Shown here: piece after piece, positions 1 to 10,745 of the stretch
Layout of the letters: every line of letters begins with the position of its first letter
Position numbering within the stretch: position 1 is the first letter of the stretch
Assembly (NCBI GenBank): GCA_018398585.1
Contig: JAGTTD010000010.1
Span: 20,768,005-20,832,004 of the forward strand
Direction of reading: 5' to 3'
DNA length: 64,000 nt
From: Simmondsia chinensis
Lineage: Eukaryota > Streptophyta > Magnoliopsida > Caryophyllales > Simmondsiaceae
Translations under genes and position numbers: made by a program
Notes under the pieces: model-generated
The model's database searches: none
Told to the model about the DNA's origin: nothing
The model's input: the letters and a program-made list of their open reading frames with translations, nothing else

Positions 1-204
1 AACACAAGCCATACAACAATAAAGTATAAATTCGAGACTCGGACGGTTTCCCATCCTTCATCCATGAATTTTTCTTTATTTTTCTCTTAAGATTTTGTGA
101 TGTATAAAACTCTCATAGAGAAGTAGACTTGTAGTTTAGGAGTGAAGGATGGATAGCTGTTTGGATCCCAGATTTATACTTTATTGTTGACAATGACTTG
201 TGTT
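1..204. repeat. imperfect inverted repeat, about 65-base arms
   Basis: Bases 1-63 and about 139-204 are reverse complements of each other with scattered mismatches. The outermost bases aacacaagcc pair with gacttgtgtt, and a shared core of about 17 bases, tttatactttattgttg, is on one strand at 172-188 and reversed at about 14-30. The roughly 75 bases between the arms are AT-rich. This is the shape of a small hairpin element (MITE or foldback), but the left edge is cut by the window start, so termini and target duplication cannot be judged. No coding capacity is seen. Confidence 0.5.
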
Positions 205-446
205 ATGTTATTTTTGCACCCCTATGGGGAGTTTTTAATTGTGACTGGTATTTTATTGTTGTGCCTGTAGCCCTATTGATGGTCAGATTTTCAATTTATT
301 TGCATTCCGTCTATATACTTGTAACTTAGACTTTAACCTAATAGGTTTTCACAAGTGGTCAGGGTTGAAGTTGTACCCAACAATGAACACAATCTTTTAT
401 ATAAGTTAACATTAAATTAGGAGTGAGAAAGGAATTAATTAGTCAA
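205..446. other. AT-rich DNA, no feature recognised
   Basis: There is no open frame, no LTR match to the rest of the window and no RNA gene visible. It separates the inverted repeat from the first part of the Tekay-type LTR that can be matched. Confidence 0.4.
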
Positions 447-1127
447 CCTCACCTAAAGGTTAAGTTAGGTAGTCAACCTCATTTAACATCACTATGCACC
501 GCAACACCTCACCTAATTGTTAGGTTAGGTAGTCAATCGCTCCACCAATGTATGCAATATGGACTACCATTCCAAAATAGCTTTTAACACAACATGGTTA
601 TTTTTCTTATGCTTCCAACTCAACAGATGTAAAACTCATCATTTTTCTAACATTATTTCAAATATAAAGTAACCTACTTTCAAAACTCACACGATTTTGC
701 CTCAACCAGCATCTTTCGACATATAACATTTCATTTTATAAATTTAGTGAAAATTCATATGAATTTAGTGTGATGTTACATCAAATAGGTAATTTGCCTA
801 TTTGATCTACACAAAGCTTAAAACTTATTTTTATTTGGTATTAATTCAATCTCTTGCCAAGCAAATTTGTACTTTCAAATCTGATGCAAATAACATTTTT
901 ACCCTCTAAACACAATCATATATAAATTTAAGCATACTTCATCAAGGATTTTCAACAAAAATGACAATTTAATCATATTATAAAAAAACTAACTACTTAA
1001 GCGAAATTTTTAATAAAACACAATAGATGCTAAAACAAAGTTTAATTACAAGAGATTGATGATAATTTATTTACCTGATTGCTAGTACTCTTTGTTGAGA
1101 TGTTTTCACATACCAAAATACTTATTA
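447..1127 (-). repeat. Tekay-type 3' LTR, left piece
   Basis: Bases from about 481 to 1127 match 15240-15890 of the intact 5' LTR, for example the shared run ccaccaatgtatgcaa and the phrase aggtaatttg near 788. Immediately before this, 447-478 and 507-537 repeat a cctcacctaa...gttaggtagtcaa unit that occurs once in the other LTR, so a local duplication of about 60 bases occurred here. The match stops at aaatacttat, where a fragment of the inserted copia element begins. Bases corresponding to 14734-15239 of the other LTR are not found to the left. Confidence 0.7.
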
Positions 1128-1179
1128 AGGGATAGTTATGCAATGCAGGGCTACTTGGGTTGACGGACAAGTGGGAGAT
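1128..1179 (+). mobile_element. stray 3'-internal fragment of the Angela-type element
   Basis: This stretch matches 7974-8025, the end of the internal region with its polypurine tract (acaagtgggagat) just before the 3' LTR. Its place upstream of the element's first LTR is abnormal, because a simple insertion would have Tekay LTR directly next to 1180. The first LTR therefore behaves as if it had once been a 3' LTR, as in a tandem LTR-internal-LTR-internal-LTR array that later lost its left end. Confidence 0.7.
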
Positions 1180-3137
1180 TGTTGGAATAAGTGTTCAGGA
1201 AAACCCAATTAGTTAGTTCTAAATATTAAATAAATAAAATTATTTTATTTATTTATTGTTAGATTATATTTTACGAGTGAAACATGAGTGATTATTTTTT
1301 CTAAAACGTTCCATGAGATAGACGTTGTCCTAGATGACGTGTCATGTTGAGTTAAAGTGGTTAATAAGATTGATCACGGAAAGACTTAGATCAAACTAGT
1401 GACATGTTGTCAAAGTATGTTTGTAGTCGGTGATAAGTTTGGACAACATGTCTGATAAGACTATAATATAATACTTTTGATGACTTGTCTCAATCATGTG
1501 GATAGGGATCCAATAGTATTATGTTGATGTTTTCAATAAGATTTGAACACTGAGCAAGACCACCTGAATTAGTTGTTTCTTCACTAATATTAGAAATAAT
1601 TAATTCTATAAGACGATAACTCTAAATTCGGAAAATGGTATGAACTCGTGCATGGAATGTTAATTGCTTTGCCCAAAATGATAGGTTAAAATTGAATAGC
1701 TAGGATCTTATGTCGTCGGGAAATTGCATAAAATGTGGTGGGAATAGATATTTTACTTGGTATCCACAACGAAAGATGTCATGCTAGTTAATTCGCAAAT
1801 ATAAGAACATACTCTAGAATCTTTGGCTAGAGTATTCCATATGTTTGACATTTGGAATTAATGTGGAAATTGTTTATGTATTATGAATTGTTCGAGAAGG
1901 GTGAGTCGGGAACTACGGTGATAGAGGTGAGGAAAATAACGATAGCAGTTGGGGTTGCTTTTGCTTATGGATATCTAATAGAGGGGTTAATTATTGCAGT
2001 AATAATAATATTATTATTCTGAAAATTTTTGAGTGAATATATTTAATTCTAGAGTGCAGTAAAACTTATTTAGTGGAATTAAGTTTTATTATATGGTAGT
2101 CAATTGTTATCATGAGATGATAACAAGATTTGACCCACTTAGAGCGAAAGTTAGATTGTCCCCGAGGTCTCTCCGCAAGCCCCAACTTAAGCACAGTTTC
2201 AAAATATTTAAATTAAATTCATGGGATGAATAAATTAATTTTGCTAAACATAATTCATGAGATGAAATATTTAGTCATAAGATGAATAAATTAATTTTAC
2301 TAAATAATATTAATTGGATGAATTTTGTACATGAGAGAATTCAACAAAAACAAATAAAAAAAGGAAAAAGAAGGAATGGGCGAAATAGCCCCGCACGTGC
2401 AATTCACGCATGAGGGTCCCATCAACGTAGAATCAAGCACCTCACTCAAAAAAAAAAAAAAAGAAAGGGAATAATTGCCGCTGACGTCAACGGCATGACC
2501 TAGTACGCGTTATTTACGCGTACTGGGGGCTAAAGTCTTGGTGATGTCATCCAGTATTTATTGGTAAATATTCTACGTCTTTTTTTGGTTTTTCTATGAA
2601 AAAGTTTTCATTTTAGGTTTTGGAACCTAGTTTTCTCGCACAACGAAAAATCCAAAATTGTTTTAGTATATTTCTAAATTAATGTTTGGCATAATATTTC
2701 AGAAAAATTATTTTTTGGAAAGATTAAAAGGAAATATTTGTTCTGAAATTTTTACTAAATTAAATATTTTGGGAGCCCACGCTTCAGTGCTAATAGAGGT
2801 CATTGCGAAGAAGATCTTGAGGTCTCAAGAAGTTTCTTCTTCCAATTTCATAATTACAAATTCGGATTTTGGATTTGTGCTTATGGATGTCTAAATTAAG
2901 TATTTGATATTTAATTTGTTCTTTCTTTTATTTTGTTTATTCTATGTACCATGTTTGTACTTATTTTATTTGATGGTTTGATTGTTATATTATGAGCCTA
3001 TTAGAGTAAGATCTAGGTCTAATTAAGTAGTTTAATTAGATGTGTGCATTAGATTTAAAATTAAGAATTTTAAATTAATTTTCCGTTGCTCCCGCTCTAG
3101 TTGTTTAGGGAAAATTTTTTGAAATACATTCCCAACA
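1180..3137 (+). repeat. Angela-type LTR, left copy
   Basis: It starts TGTTGGAATAAG and ends ATTCCCAACA, directly followed by a primer-binding site. It matches 8026-10000 along its whole length with many substitutions and small indels, so the insertion is old. It includes a CRE-like tgacgtcaacgg near 2482, just before the acgcgttatt segment; the right copy keeps only gacattagaggc there. The 70-codon frame at 2682 is a chance frame within the LTR. Confidence 0.85.
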
Positions 3138-3139
3138 GT

Positions 3140-3153
3140 TGGTATTAGGGCCA
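3140..3153 (+). other. primer-binding site, tRNA-iMet type
   Basis: The bases tggtattagggcca lie 2 bases after the LTR end. They match the usual plant TGGTATCAGAGC site for initiator tRNA-Met with mutations (C to T, A to G). Confidence 0.7.
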
Positions 3154-5400
3154 ACTCTGAATACATTCATAATTGACATTAAAACATCAGTTTGATAAAA
3201 TTGGAGTATGCAGAATTACAAAAATATTAAATTAAGAATTTCATTAATGGAAAAATAAAATATTGTTGTTAAAAGAGTTTAATAACAAGATTGAAAGTTC
3301 TTTAAAGTTTAAAATTGTTTAAAATTTTATATAAGTTAGGATTCAATTAAGGAGTACAATTCTAAATTGGATCTAATAAGATTAGATATTCAAAGAGTTG
3401 AACGATTTAGATTATAGTCGAATTTGATTAGATTTGAACCTAGGTATGAAATATTCAATTGTTGAATATTTTATGATAATTCAAAATAAAGAATGCGTGA
3501 TTGTGTTATTAAAGAGGTTAATAAGAAGGTTACTATTCATCAAATTTAAATTGTTTAAATTAGGATGAATTATAAGTATACTTCTAAATAATCTAATGAG
3601 ATTAGATATTCAAATAGTTGAATGATTTAGATGTATACAACGTCTCATAGAATATCTAATTGGATTAGATGTTTGATTTACAATTTAATAAGATTAAGAT
3701 CGGGCTATTTTATTTATTTATTTATTTAAATAATAATAAGAAATAAAAAAATTAATTGAAGTGGGTGTGCCTAGCGAATGTTTAGAAAATATATATATTT
3801 TTTATTTTTATATTTTATTATTTGAATAAGTGAATAATTAATTAGGATAAGATCCTAATTAAGATTATGTGATAATCTTTTCTAAAAGAGTTTAGAAAAA
3901 CCTTTAATTGCTCCAACTTTTACTCCCTAAGTGTTGTTATTCAAATTATTTGATAACAGGGTACTTATTAAATTTAGTTCACATATTAAATATTATTCAA
4001 AGGAGTTAAATATTATTTACAATGTGAATACAATTATGAGGCCATATAACTTGGTGAAATATTTGATTTTATTGAGTGGGAGAATTTATTCAAATAAGTC
4101 TAAGTAGATTAGATAATCCAAAAGTCAAATTATTTGAAAGGAAAAATTCTCATAATGTATCTAATGAGATTAGATCACATAGGTTGGATAATTAAAGGAA
4201 CCTAATTGGAATAGGGATTTATTTAATTGTTAAATAAAATTTAGAAGGTGATTGTAATAGTAATTATGAGATAATCAAGTTTCTAAAAGAAAGATCCGCC
4301 ATTGTAAATTTAAAGTGGGAGCGAGGATCAGGAGTGGATTCCTCACGGTCTCTATTGCCAATCTAATAGTATAATGGATAGGTGCTACTCCTTGAGGAGG
4401 GCGTTTGTTCATATGATACAGGGTTAGGCTTCTTTATGATAGATAGAGATAGGGGAAAATTGAGTGCGACCACGCCGCCGTGGAGTATCTTGTTTACCTG
4501 TTCTAATATGTAGGTAATGGTATACAGTTGACTAGGATGGTATTATAGTCTGCTATAGAGTGTTATGATACTATCTTAGAGAGCAAGGAAGAGATGGTGA
4601 GTTAAATATGTAACGGAAACATATTATTTGGGAATAGTTCTCATTTAACTAATTACTTGTTACGCCTCTCCCATAGTAACAAGTTGTTTGGTTAGCTCCA
4701 CTTGCACACACATAGAGAATGGTTAGGTGGATCCATGCTTTATTCGTTTGCTAAAATTATTAAAAAGTTCACAAGACTCAAAATATCAAGTGGGAGCGAG
4801 CTTCTAAATGAATGCTCATGACCTTCGTAACCAGTTTGGCAGTATAATAGTTGGGCTCGACTCCCCGAGGAGAGAGTTCATTTATGGGATAAAAGTTTAG
4901 GCCTCTAAGAGATGAACTAAAGTCCAAGTAATCGAGTATAGCCACGCTGACGTGGATTATATTGAGACCTTCTATGATTGTTCAGGTAATGGTGTACACT
5001 TGACTAGAGTCTACATTAGCCTCCTTGAGGAGCTCTATTGTTGGACCTTAGACCTTAGAGGCCGAGGGAAAAGTGGTATGTTAAATATGTTTAGTACGAA
5101 GTTTACAAGAAAAATGTATTTATTGAGAAATGTTCTCACCCTTCTAATATCTCAATTCGGCCACACTGACGGGGAGTTTTGGGTAGCTTGGTTGCATCTC
5201 CACGGCATACATGTAAGTGTCGTAATGTGAACTGCGAACTTTGATTGTTGGCTAAAGTTAAGAAAAATAATCTTGTGTGTTTCATGATTTATTTTGCAGT
5301 TTTTTTGCTTTTAAACAGGTTGTTAGATTATGCTTTGCAATATTTACTGGTATGTCTTGTCTGTTTGTTTTTTTTGGTCGCTCTAATACGATATGTTTTA
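3154..5400 (+). other. Angela-type long untranslated leader with a duplicated module
   Basis: No gag-like frame is found here, as expected for the long leader of BARE/Angela elements. A module beginning gtgggagcgag occurs at about 4313-4690 and again at about 4788-5200 (spacing about 475 bases). Shared landmarks in the same order are cagtataat, gactcc-gaggag, gttcat-tatg, ccacgc-g-cgtgga, ggtaatggt, ttgactag, gttaaatatg and gttctca. The rest (3154-4312) is AT-rich with short repeated phrases such as gagattagatattcaa. Confidence 0.6.
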
Positions 5401-6939
5401 ATACATGTAGAGTACTAGGAGATGCTCAGAGTTCTCTCGGTTGCTGCTAGTAGATCCACTAAGTTGAAAAGAACTTTTAGAATGTTAGACTAGACCAAAG
5501 AGTTAGTTGAATACAAGATACGGACATTAGATGTCGAATTTATTCTAAGTATTAGATACTTGAATTGCCAAATGTCGTAGAGATGATCAAATACTTGAGA
5601 GAAGTGTTTGGTCAGAGAATCAGTAGCATGAGAACATTTAATAGGAAAGGTGTCATGAAATCTATGGGAACAGTCCACTTAGGATAAGCAACTACCTCAT
5701 GAATTAGGAACCTCAAGAGGGTAAAATAAAATGCAAGTCAAAACAGTTTTGCCTCTTTAATGAAAGAACTAGACTTTAAAAGGAATCGCCTGCGTACTTA
5801 GATACTCTCATTGTCAAGATAGAGAGCTAACATGACAAGATATTTGATCTCATGTCTCCTCTAGTTATGACTAGTAGGTAATTCACTACTGTACTGATGA
5901 ATAGGTTTTGACTAAGAGCATCAAGAAGTAGTAGTTTAAGTCAGAGAATATAGTTTTATATTTAAGTAACTATCTTGATGTACATTAGAAATTTGATTTC
6001 TTTCATTAAGTTTGAGATAGTCTTTCAATTATTTTTCTGAAAAAATAGACTGATAGTTATATAAATAAAATATTTATTTAATAAGTACATTGGTAGATAG
6101 TCGACTTACTTTAATCAAAACTATGTTAATGGCGATTTATTAGTTTAATACGAGTTAAGCTGTGTAACCATATAAAAGAAGAATTTTCGAAAACCATATA
6201 GCTTCTAGGTGGTACTTATTCTTAGGTTTCATTAATTTAATATGATTTAGAAATTGTTTGATTTATTGATCATTAAGTACTTGAATGATAACCCGTATGT
6301 GAATCATGTTCAAACTAATGGTGACAGAAAGTGTCTGTAAGAGTAAAAGCAGTAGTATCACTCAGCCGCTAGGACTTGTTCATAAAGTGTTAATGGAATG
6401 ATAAAAGTTCAAGTGAGTGGAAGTGAAAGATGTTTTATAAAATGTTATGAATGGCTACTCGGTAAGTTGATATATGGATATACTTATAAAGACTAAAGTC
6501 TTAAAATTCCTTGAAAGATTCAAAGAATTAAAGGCTTAAGTTTAGATTAGTTAGGTAATTATATCAAAATCACTTTAATTAGATTAAAGTGGTGGTTTTA
6601 GGAGAATTCTGATTTGTCCTTATTACAACGAGTTGTTGAAAGGATCAATAGTGTGCTTCATTGAATATGGTAAGATTCATATGATGAGTCACGTTTACAT
6701 GTCAAATGGTTTGCTATGTAAGATGTTTTAGAAAGTGTTCTAAAAGTACAACAGATAGCTTATGTTAGATTGGCAGTATGAGATACTGTGTCCATACAGC
6801 TTGATGCAACTAATGGTGTAGATGATGTATTAGATATATCTTCAACTAGGTTATTGTAGCACAAGGTACATGAGAACTTTAGTGTAGTGGGAGGATGGTC
6901 AGAGTCACCTGACGGATTCATATCTTTAGTCTTAATGGT
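5401..6939 (+). other. Angela-type internal region, expected gag to integrase, not readable
   Basis: By position this should hold gag, protease and integrase. I could not recover a convincing family motif in any plus frame. The length is about half of what an intact element needs, so deletions as well as point decay are likely. The minus-strand frames at 5490 and 6760 have no family features and are chance frames. Confidence 0.4.
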
Positions 6940-7720
6940 CAAGCAAGATGGTGAATATGATCCTTTAGACTACAATGAGACTCTCAAGTATAAAGACGCA
7001 AACCAATGGGTCAGAGCGATAAAAGTTAAGTTAAAGTAATTGTATTTTAACTAAGTCTAGAAACTTGTAGAGTTGTCTAAAGGCATTAAGTCCATAAGAT
7101 TAGATCTGAATGGATCTACAAGTATATACAGTTGAGTGGACAAGAAGGTAGATACCTTCAATGCTAGATTAATGGAAGTAGGTTAATACCCTATCGGAAA
7201 GAATCGTCTTTGATGGGACCTTCTAGCCAAATGCTATGCTTAAGTCCGTAATGCTACTTTTTTCATTGTATCTCATTGTGACGAGGTATGGGAAGGGAAG
7301 TCAAGACGACATTCTCTGAATGGTCATCTTGAAGGTTATGTATATGATCAACTAGATAAGTTTGTTGCAAAGAGTTAGGAGCATATAGTATGCAAACTGA
7401 GCTAGTCTATTTATAAACATAAATATGCATCTTGTTCATTGAATAGTAGATTCGATAATGATTAATCAAGTCCTAGGGATTCGAGTCAATGGTTAGTGTA
7501 CAAGTGACATAACAAGAAAGTAGAGACTTTTTAAGTGTTGTGTATAGATGACATCCTACTCATTGAGAAGGGTGTAGAATTATTATGAGCTGTTAAGTTT
7601 TTATTGTCTAGTCAGTTAATTAAAAGCGAAAGACCTAAGATGAACCAACTATATTCTTAGGGTCAAGCTTTGGCGAGATTCAAAAGAAAGGATGTTGGGT
7701 TTATTATGGGTTGTTTGTTT
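6940..7720 (+). pseudogene. Ty1/copia reverse transcriptase remnant (Angela-type)
   Basis: Joined across frames, the plus strand reads as the middle of a copia polyprotein. It shows a DANQWVRAIK-type segment (for sDkWleAMksE) near 6995, then LVELSKGIKS and KVDTFNARL near 7060-7160. Next come the -kTAFLNG- region near 7290-7340, a SLNSRFDN segment near 7440 and CIDDILLIEKG near 7540, which is the YVDD active-site region with YV changed to CI. A KDLR-TNYILRVKLWRDSKERMLGL segment is near 7640-7710. At least six stops and several frame changes interrupt it, so no protein can be made. The family assignment rests on motif order, not on one frame. Confidence 0.7.
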
Positions 7721-8025
7721 TAAAATGGAGTTTAGATGTTTGACTCCAGAATTTCTGTTTACCCTTGTAGTGGGAGTCATGAGATGGTGAAGAGCAAAGC
7801 AATCTTGCATTGCTTACTTCATCATGGAAGTCGGGTACTTGACAATTAGGGAATTGTTGAGTAGACTTGTTGACATAGAGGGTTCCTAGTAGATAAAACA
7901 TGTGCGCGAAAGAATGAGACAATGACGCATTAGTATTGGTTCAAGTTTAGAGTCCAAGAGTTGACAAACCCCTGGGGATGGTTATGCAATGCATGGCTGT
8001 TTGGGTTGAAGGACAAGTGGGAGAT
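7721..8025 (+). pseudogene. copia RNase H remnant and polypurine tract
   Basis: This stretch occupies the place of the RNase H end of the Angela-type polyprotein and is too decayed to read with confidence. It ends with ggacaagtgggagat, the polypurine tract that primes plus-strand synthesis, directly before the 3' LTR at 8026. Confidence 0.5.
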
Positions 8026-10000
8026 TGTGGTAATAGGTATTCTAGATAACCCAGTTAGATAGTTCTAAATATTAAATAAATAAAATTATTTTATTTATTT
8101 GTTGTTTGATTATGTTTTATGAGTCAAACATGCGTGATTGTTTTTCCTAAAACACTCCATGAGATGGACGTTGTCCAAGATGACCTGTTAGGTATTGTTT
8201 AAGTGGTCAATAAGATTAAATCAAGGAAAGACTTAGATCAAACTAGTGACACGTTGTCAAAGTATGTTCAAAGTTGGTGATAAGTTTGGACAACTTGTCT
8301 GATAAGACTATAATGTAATACTTTTGATGACTTGTCTTGGTCATGTGGATAGGGATCCAAGAGTATTGTGTTGGTGTTTTCAATAAGATTGAAACACTGA
8401 GTAGGACCACCTGAATTAGTTGTTTCTTCACTGCTATCAAAAATAATTAATTCTATAAGACGAAAACTCTAAATCCCGGAAATAGTCCAAACTTGTGCAT
8501 GAAATTTTTATTGCTTTGATACCCAAAATGATAAGGTTAAAATCGAATAACCGGGATCTTACGTCGTTAGGCAATTGCACAAATTGTAGTGGGAACGGAT
8601 AGTTTACTTGGAATCTATAACGAAAGATGTCCCACTAGTTGATTCGCAAATATATGAACAAATTCTAGAATCTTTGGCCAGAGTATTCCATATATTTGAC
8701 ATTTGAAATTAATGCAGAAATTATTTATGTATTATGAATTGTTTGAGAAGAGCGAGTTGGGAACTATGGTGATAGAAGTCAGAAAAACAACAATAATAGT
8801 TGGGATTATTTTTGCTTACGGATATCAAATAGAGGGGTTAATTTTTCCAATAATAATAATAAATTTATTCTGAAAATTTTTAAGTGAATATATTTAATTC
8901 TAGAGTGCAGTAAAACTTATTTAGTGGAATTAAGTTTTTATTAAATGGTAGTAAATTGTTATCTTGAGATGATAATCAGATTTAACCAATTTGGAGCTTA
9001 AACCAATTTGGAGCTAAAGTTAGATTATCCCTGAGATACCTCCGCAAGCCTCAACTTAAGCACAGTTTGAAAATGTTTAAATTAAATTCATGGGATGAAT
9101 TATTTATTCATAAGATGAATAAATTAATTTTGCTAAACATAATTCATGACATGAATTATTTTTTTCATAAGATGAATAAATTAAATTTACTAAATAATAT
9201 TCATGGGATGAATTTATACAAGTGGGAATTAAATGAAAACAAATTAAAAAAAGGAAAAAGAAGAAATGGGTGGAATAGCTGAGCGCGTGCAATTCAGTGC
9301 AGAGGTCCCACCCACATCATACGCCCCACTAAAAAAAAATGGAAGGGAATAATTGCCGCAGACATTAGAGGCATTAAATAACGCGTACTGGGGGCCAGAG
9401 TCCGGGTGACGTCAGCCGGTATTTATTTATGAATATTTTGCATCTTTTTCCAGTTTTTTTATGAAAAAGTTTTTGTTTTTGGCTTTGGAACCTTGTTTTC
9501 TGCCACAACAAAATCTCCAAATTTTTTTTAGGATTTTTCCAAGTTAATGTTTAGAATAATATTTTTGGAAAAATATTTATGGAAAGATTAAAAAGAAAAA
9601 TTTGTTCCGAAAATTTTCCTAAATTAAATATTTTAAAGCCCACACTCCGGTGCTAATAGATGTCATTGCGAAGAAGATCTCGAGGTGTTAAGAAGTTTCT
9701 TCTTCCAATTTCAGATCTACAAATTCGGAGTTTGGACTTGCACTTCCGGTATTTCTAAATTAGGTATTTTATATTTAATTTGTTCTTTCTCTTATTTTGT
9801 TATTCTACGCACCATGTTTATACTTGTTTTATTCGATGTTTTTATTGTTATATTATGAGCTTATTAGAATAAGATTTAGGTCTAATTAAGTAGTTTAAAT
9901 AGATTAGGACATTAGATTTAAAGTTAAGAATTTTGAATTGTTTTTCTGCTGTGCCCGCTCCAATCGTTTAGGGAAAATTTTTTGAAATACATTTACAACA
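8026..10000 (+). repeat. Angela-type LTR, right copy
   Basis: It begins TGTGGTAATAGG (mutated TGTTGGAATAAG) and ends ATTTACAACA. It aligns with the left LTR throughout, including the ataaaattattttatttatttg run and the region around acgcgtactgggggc (9379-9394), which is more compact here than in the left LTR. The frames at 9067 and 9104 arise from imperfect repeats of cataagatgaataaatt and have no coding meaning. Position 10001 returns to Tekay-type LTR sequence. Confidence 0.85.
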
Positions 10001-10400
10001 GTTGCCACCTTTTACTTGTGGTTGACACCTGCTACTTAGGTGTTTCCACCCCGTGCTTAGTATACATGCATCAAATGACATCTCGAGATTACGAAGCCAC
10101 CTCGTGCTGATTCACTTGCTTCGGGCACCACCTCGTGCTTAAAACTGCCACCTCATGCTGATTCACCTGCTTTGGCTCATCCTCATGCTTCAGGTGTCAC
10201 CTCATGCTTATTTTACACGCACCAGATGACATCTCGTGCTTACGAAGCCACCTCGGGCTGATTCACTTGCTTTGGGCACCACCTCGTGCTTAAAACTACC
10301 ACCTCATGCTGATTCACCTGCTTTGGCTTCTCCTCGTGCTTATTTATCAAGACTAGTGTTATTCCTCTATGTTCAATTACCTAATTTCTAGGTATTTATA
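10001..10400 (-). repeat. Tekay-type 3' LTR, right piece
   Basis: It matches 16039-16368 of the other LTR, including ggttgacacct, the ccacctcgtgct repeats and the final ttacctaatttctaggtat. The LTR boundary is set at 10400, where the two copies stop matching. The pyrimidine-rich tttattttctccct that follows is the minus-strand polypurine tract. Confidence 0.75.
10070..10345. repeat. tandem repeat inside the Tekay-type LTR
   Basis: Two units of about 151 bases start at gatgacatctcg-type sequence (about 10075 and 10226). Each holds several shorter units of the form ccacctcgtgctgattcac(c/t)tgctt(c/t)ggg. The same units in different number occur at 16040-16315, so the array belongs to the LTR and has changed copy number since insertion. 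Confidence 0.75.
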
Positions 10401-10529
10401 TTTATTTTCTCCCTAAATCGTGTTTCGTCCATGGAACAAGTGTATTTGAGATTATAGAAGTATTTGACTAAGAATGCATGCAAAATTTCTCTTACAAGTA
10501 TACATATTTACCTTGGTAAAAAATGTGCG

Positions 10530-10745
10530 GGTACTGTTGCATTATGTCCTCCTCATGCTCCCAAGTTGCTTCTTGCTCCGAATGATGCTGCCATTGAACT
10601 TTTGCCATTCGTATTGTTCTATTTCTTAAGGCCTTTTCTTTTGTCTCTAAAATTCTCTGCGGAAACTCTTGATAGGTTATACTTATATCTTGCTCTATTG
10701 TAAGAGGTTGTTGTTCAATTATATGCGAGGCATCATGAATATACT
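10530..10745 (-). pseudogene. chromodomain at the integrase C-terminus (Tekay-type)
   Basis: The minus strand between about 10745 and 10530 reads without a stop as the end of a chromovirus integrase. A DASHIIEQQPLTIEQDI linker is followed by a chromodomain-like stretch with VQWQHHSEQEATWEHEE, the usual W...W...W-E pattern that reads modified histone tails and directs integration in chromoviruses. This is the best preserved piece of the element. The plus-strand frame at 10464 is its shadow. Confidence 0.7.

Larger units (their letters stand above)
1180..10000 (+). mobile_element. Angela/BARE-type Ty1/copia retrotransposon, degenerate
   Basis: Two direct LTRs of about 1.96 kb (1180-3137 and 8026-10000) flank an internal region of about 4.9 kb. 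The LTR begins TGTTGGAATA and ends CCCAACA or TTACAACA. The polypurine tract caagtgggagat before TGTTGG, the long LTR, a leader of about 2 kb and RT wording of the IWQMDVKTAFLNG type identify the Angela/BARE lineage of copia. No frame longer than about 90 codons remains. It lies inside the 3' LTR of the Tekay-type element: Tekay LTR sequence stops at 1127 and resumes at 10001. No TSD is found because the left junction is rearranged. Confidence 0.85.

Noticed and set aside
6760..8440. Minus-strand frames of 60-72 codons in the Angela-type internal region and LTR
   Set aside because: They are antisense to the recognisable copia polymerase remnant, the internal region or the LTR, and show no motif.
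9067..9282. Repeat-containing small protein (MNKL repeats)
   Set aside because: It is encoded by an imperfect cataagatgaataaatt repeat in the Angela-type LTR, and the left LTR copy has no matching frame.
10070..10345. Regularly spaced repeats resembling a CRISPR array
   Set aside because: The units are degenerate, of unequal spacing, without unique spacers, and lie inside a plant LTR that is also present at 16040-16315.
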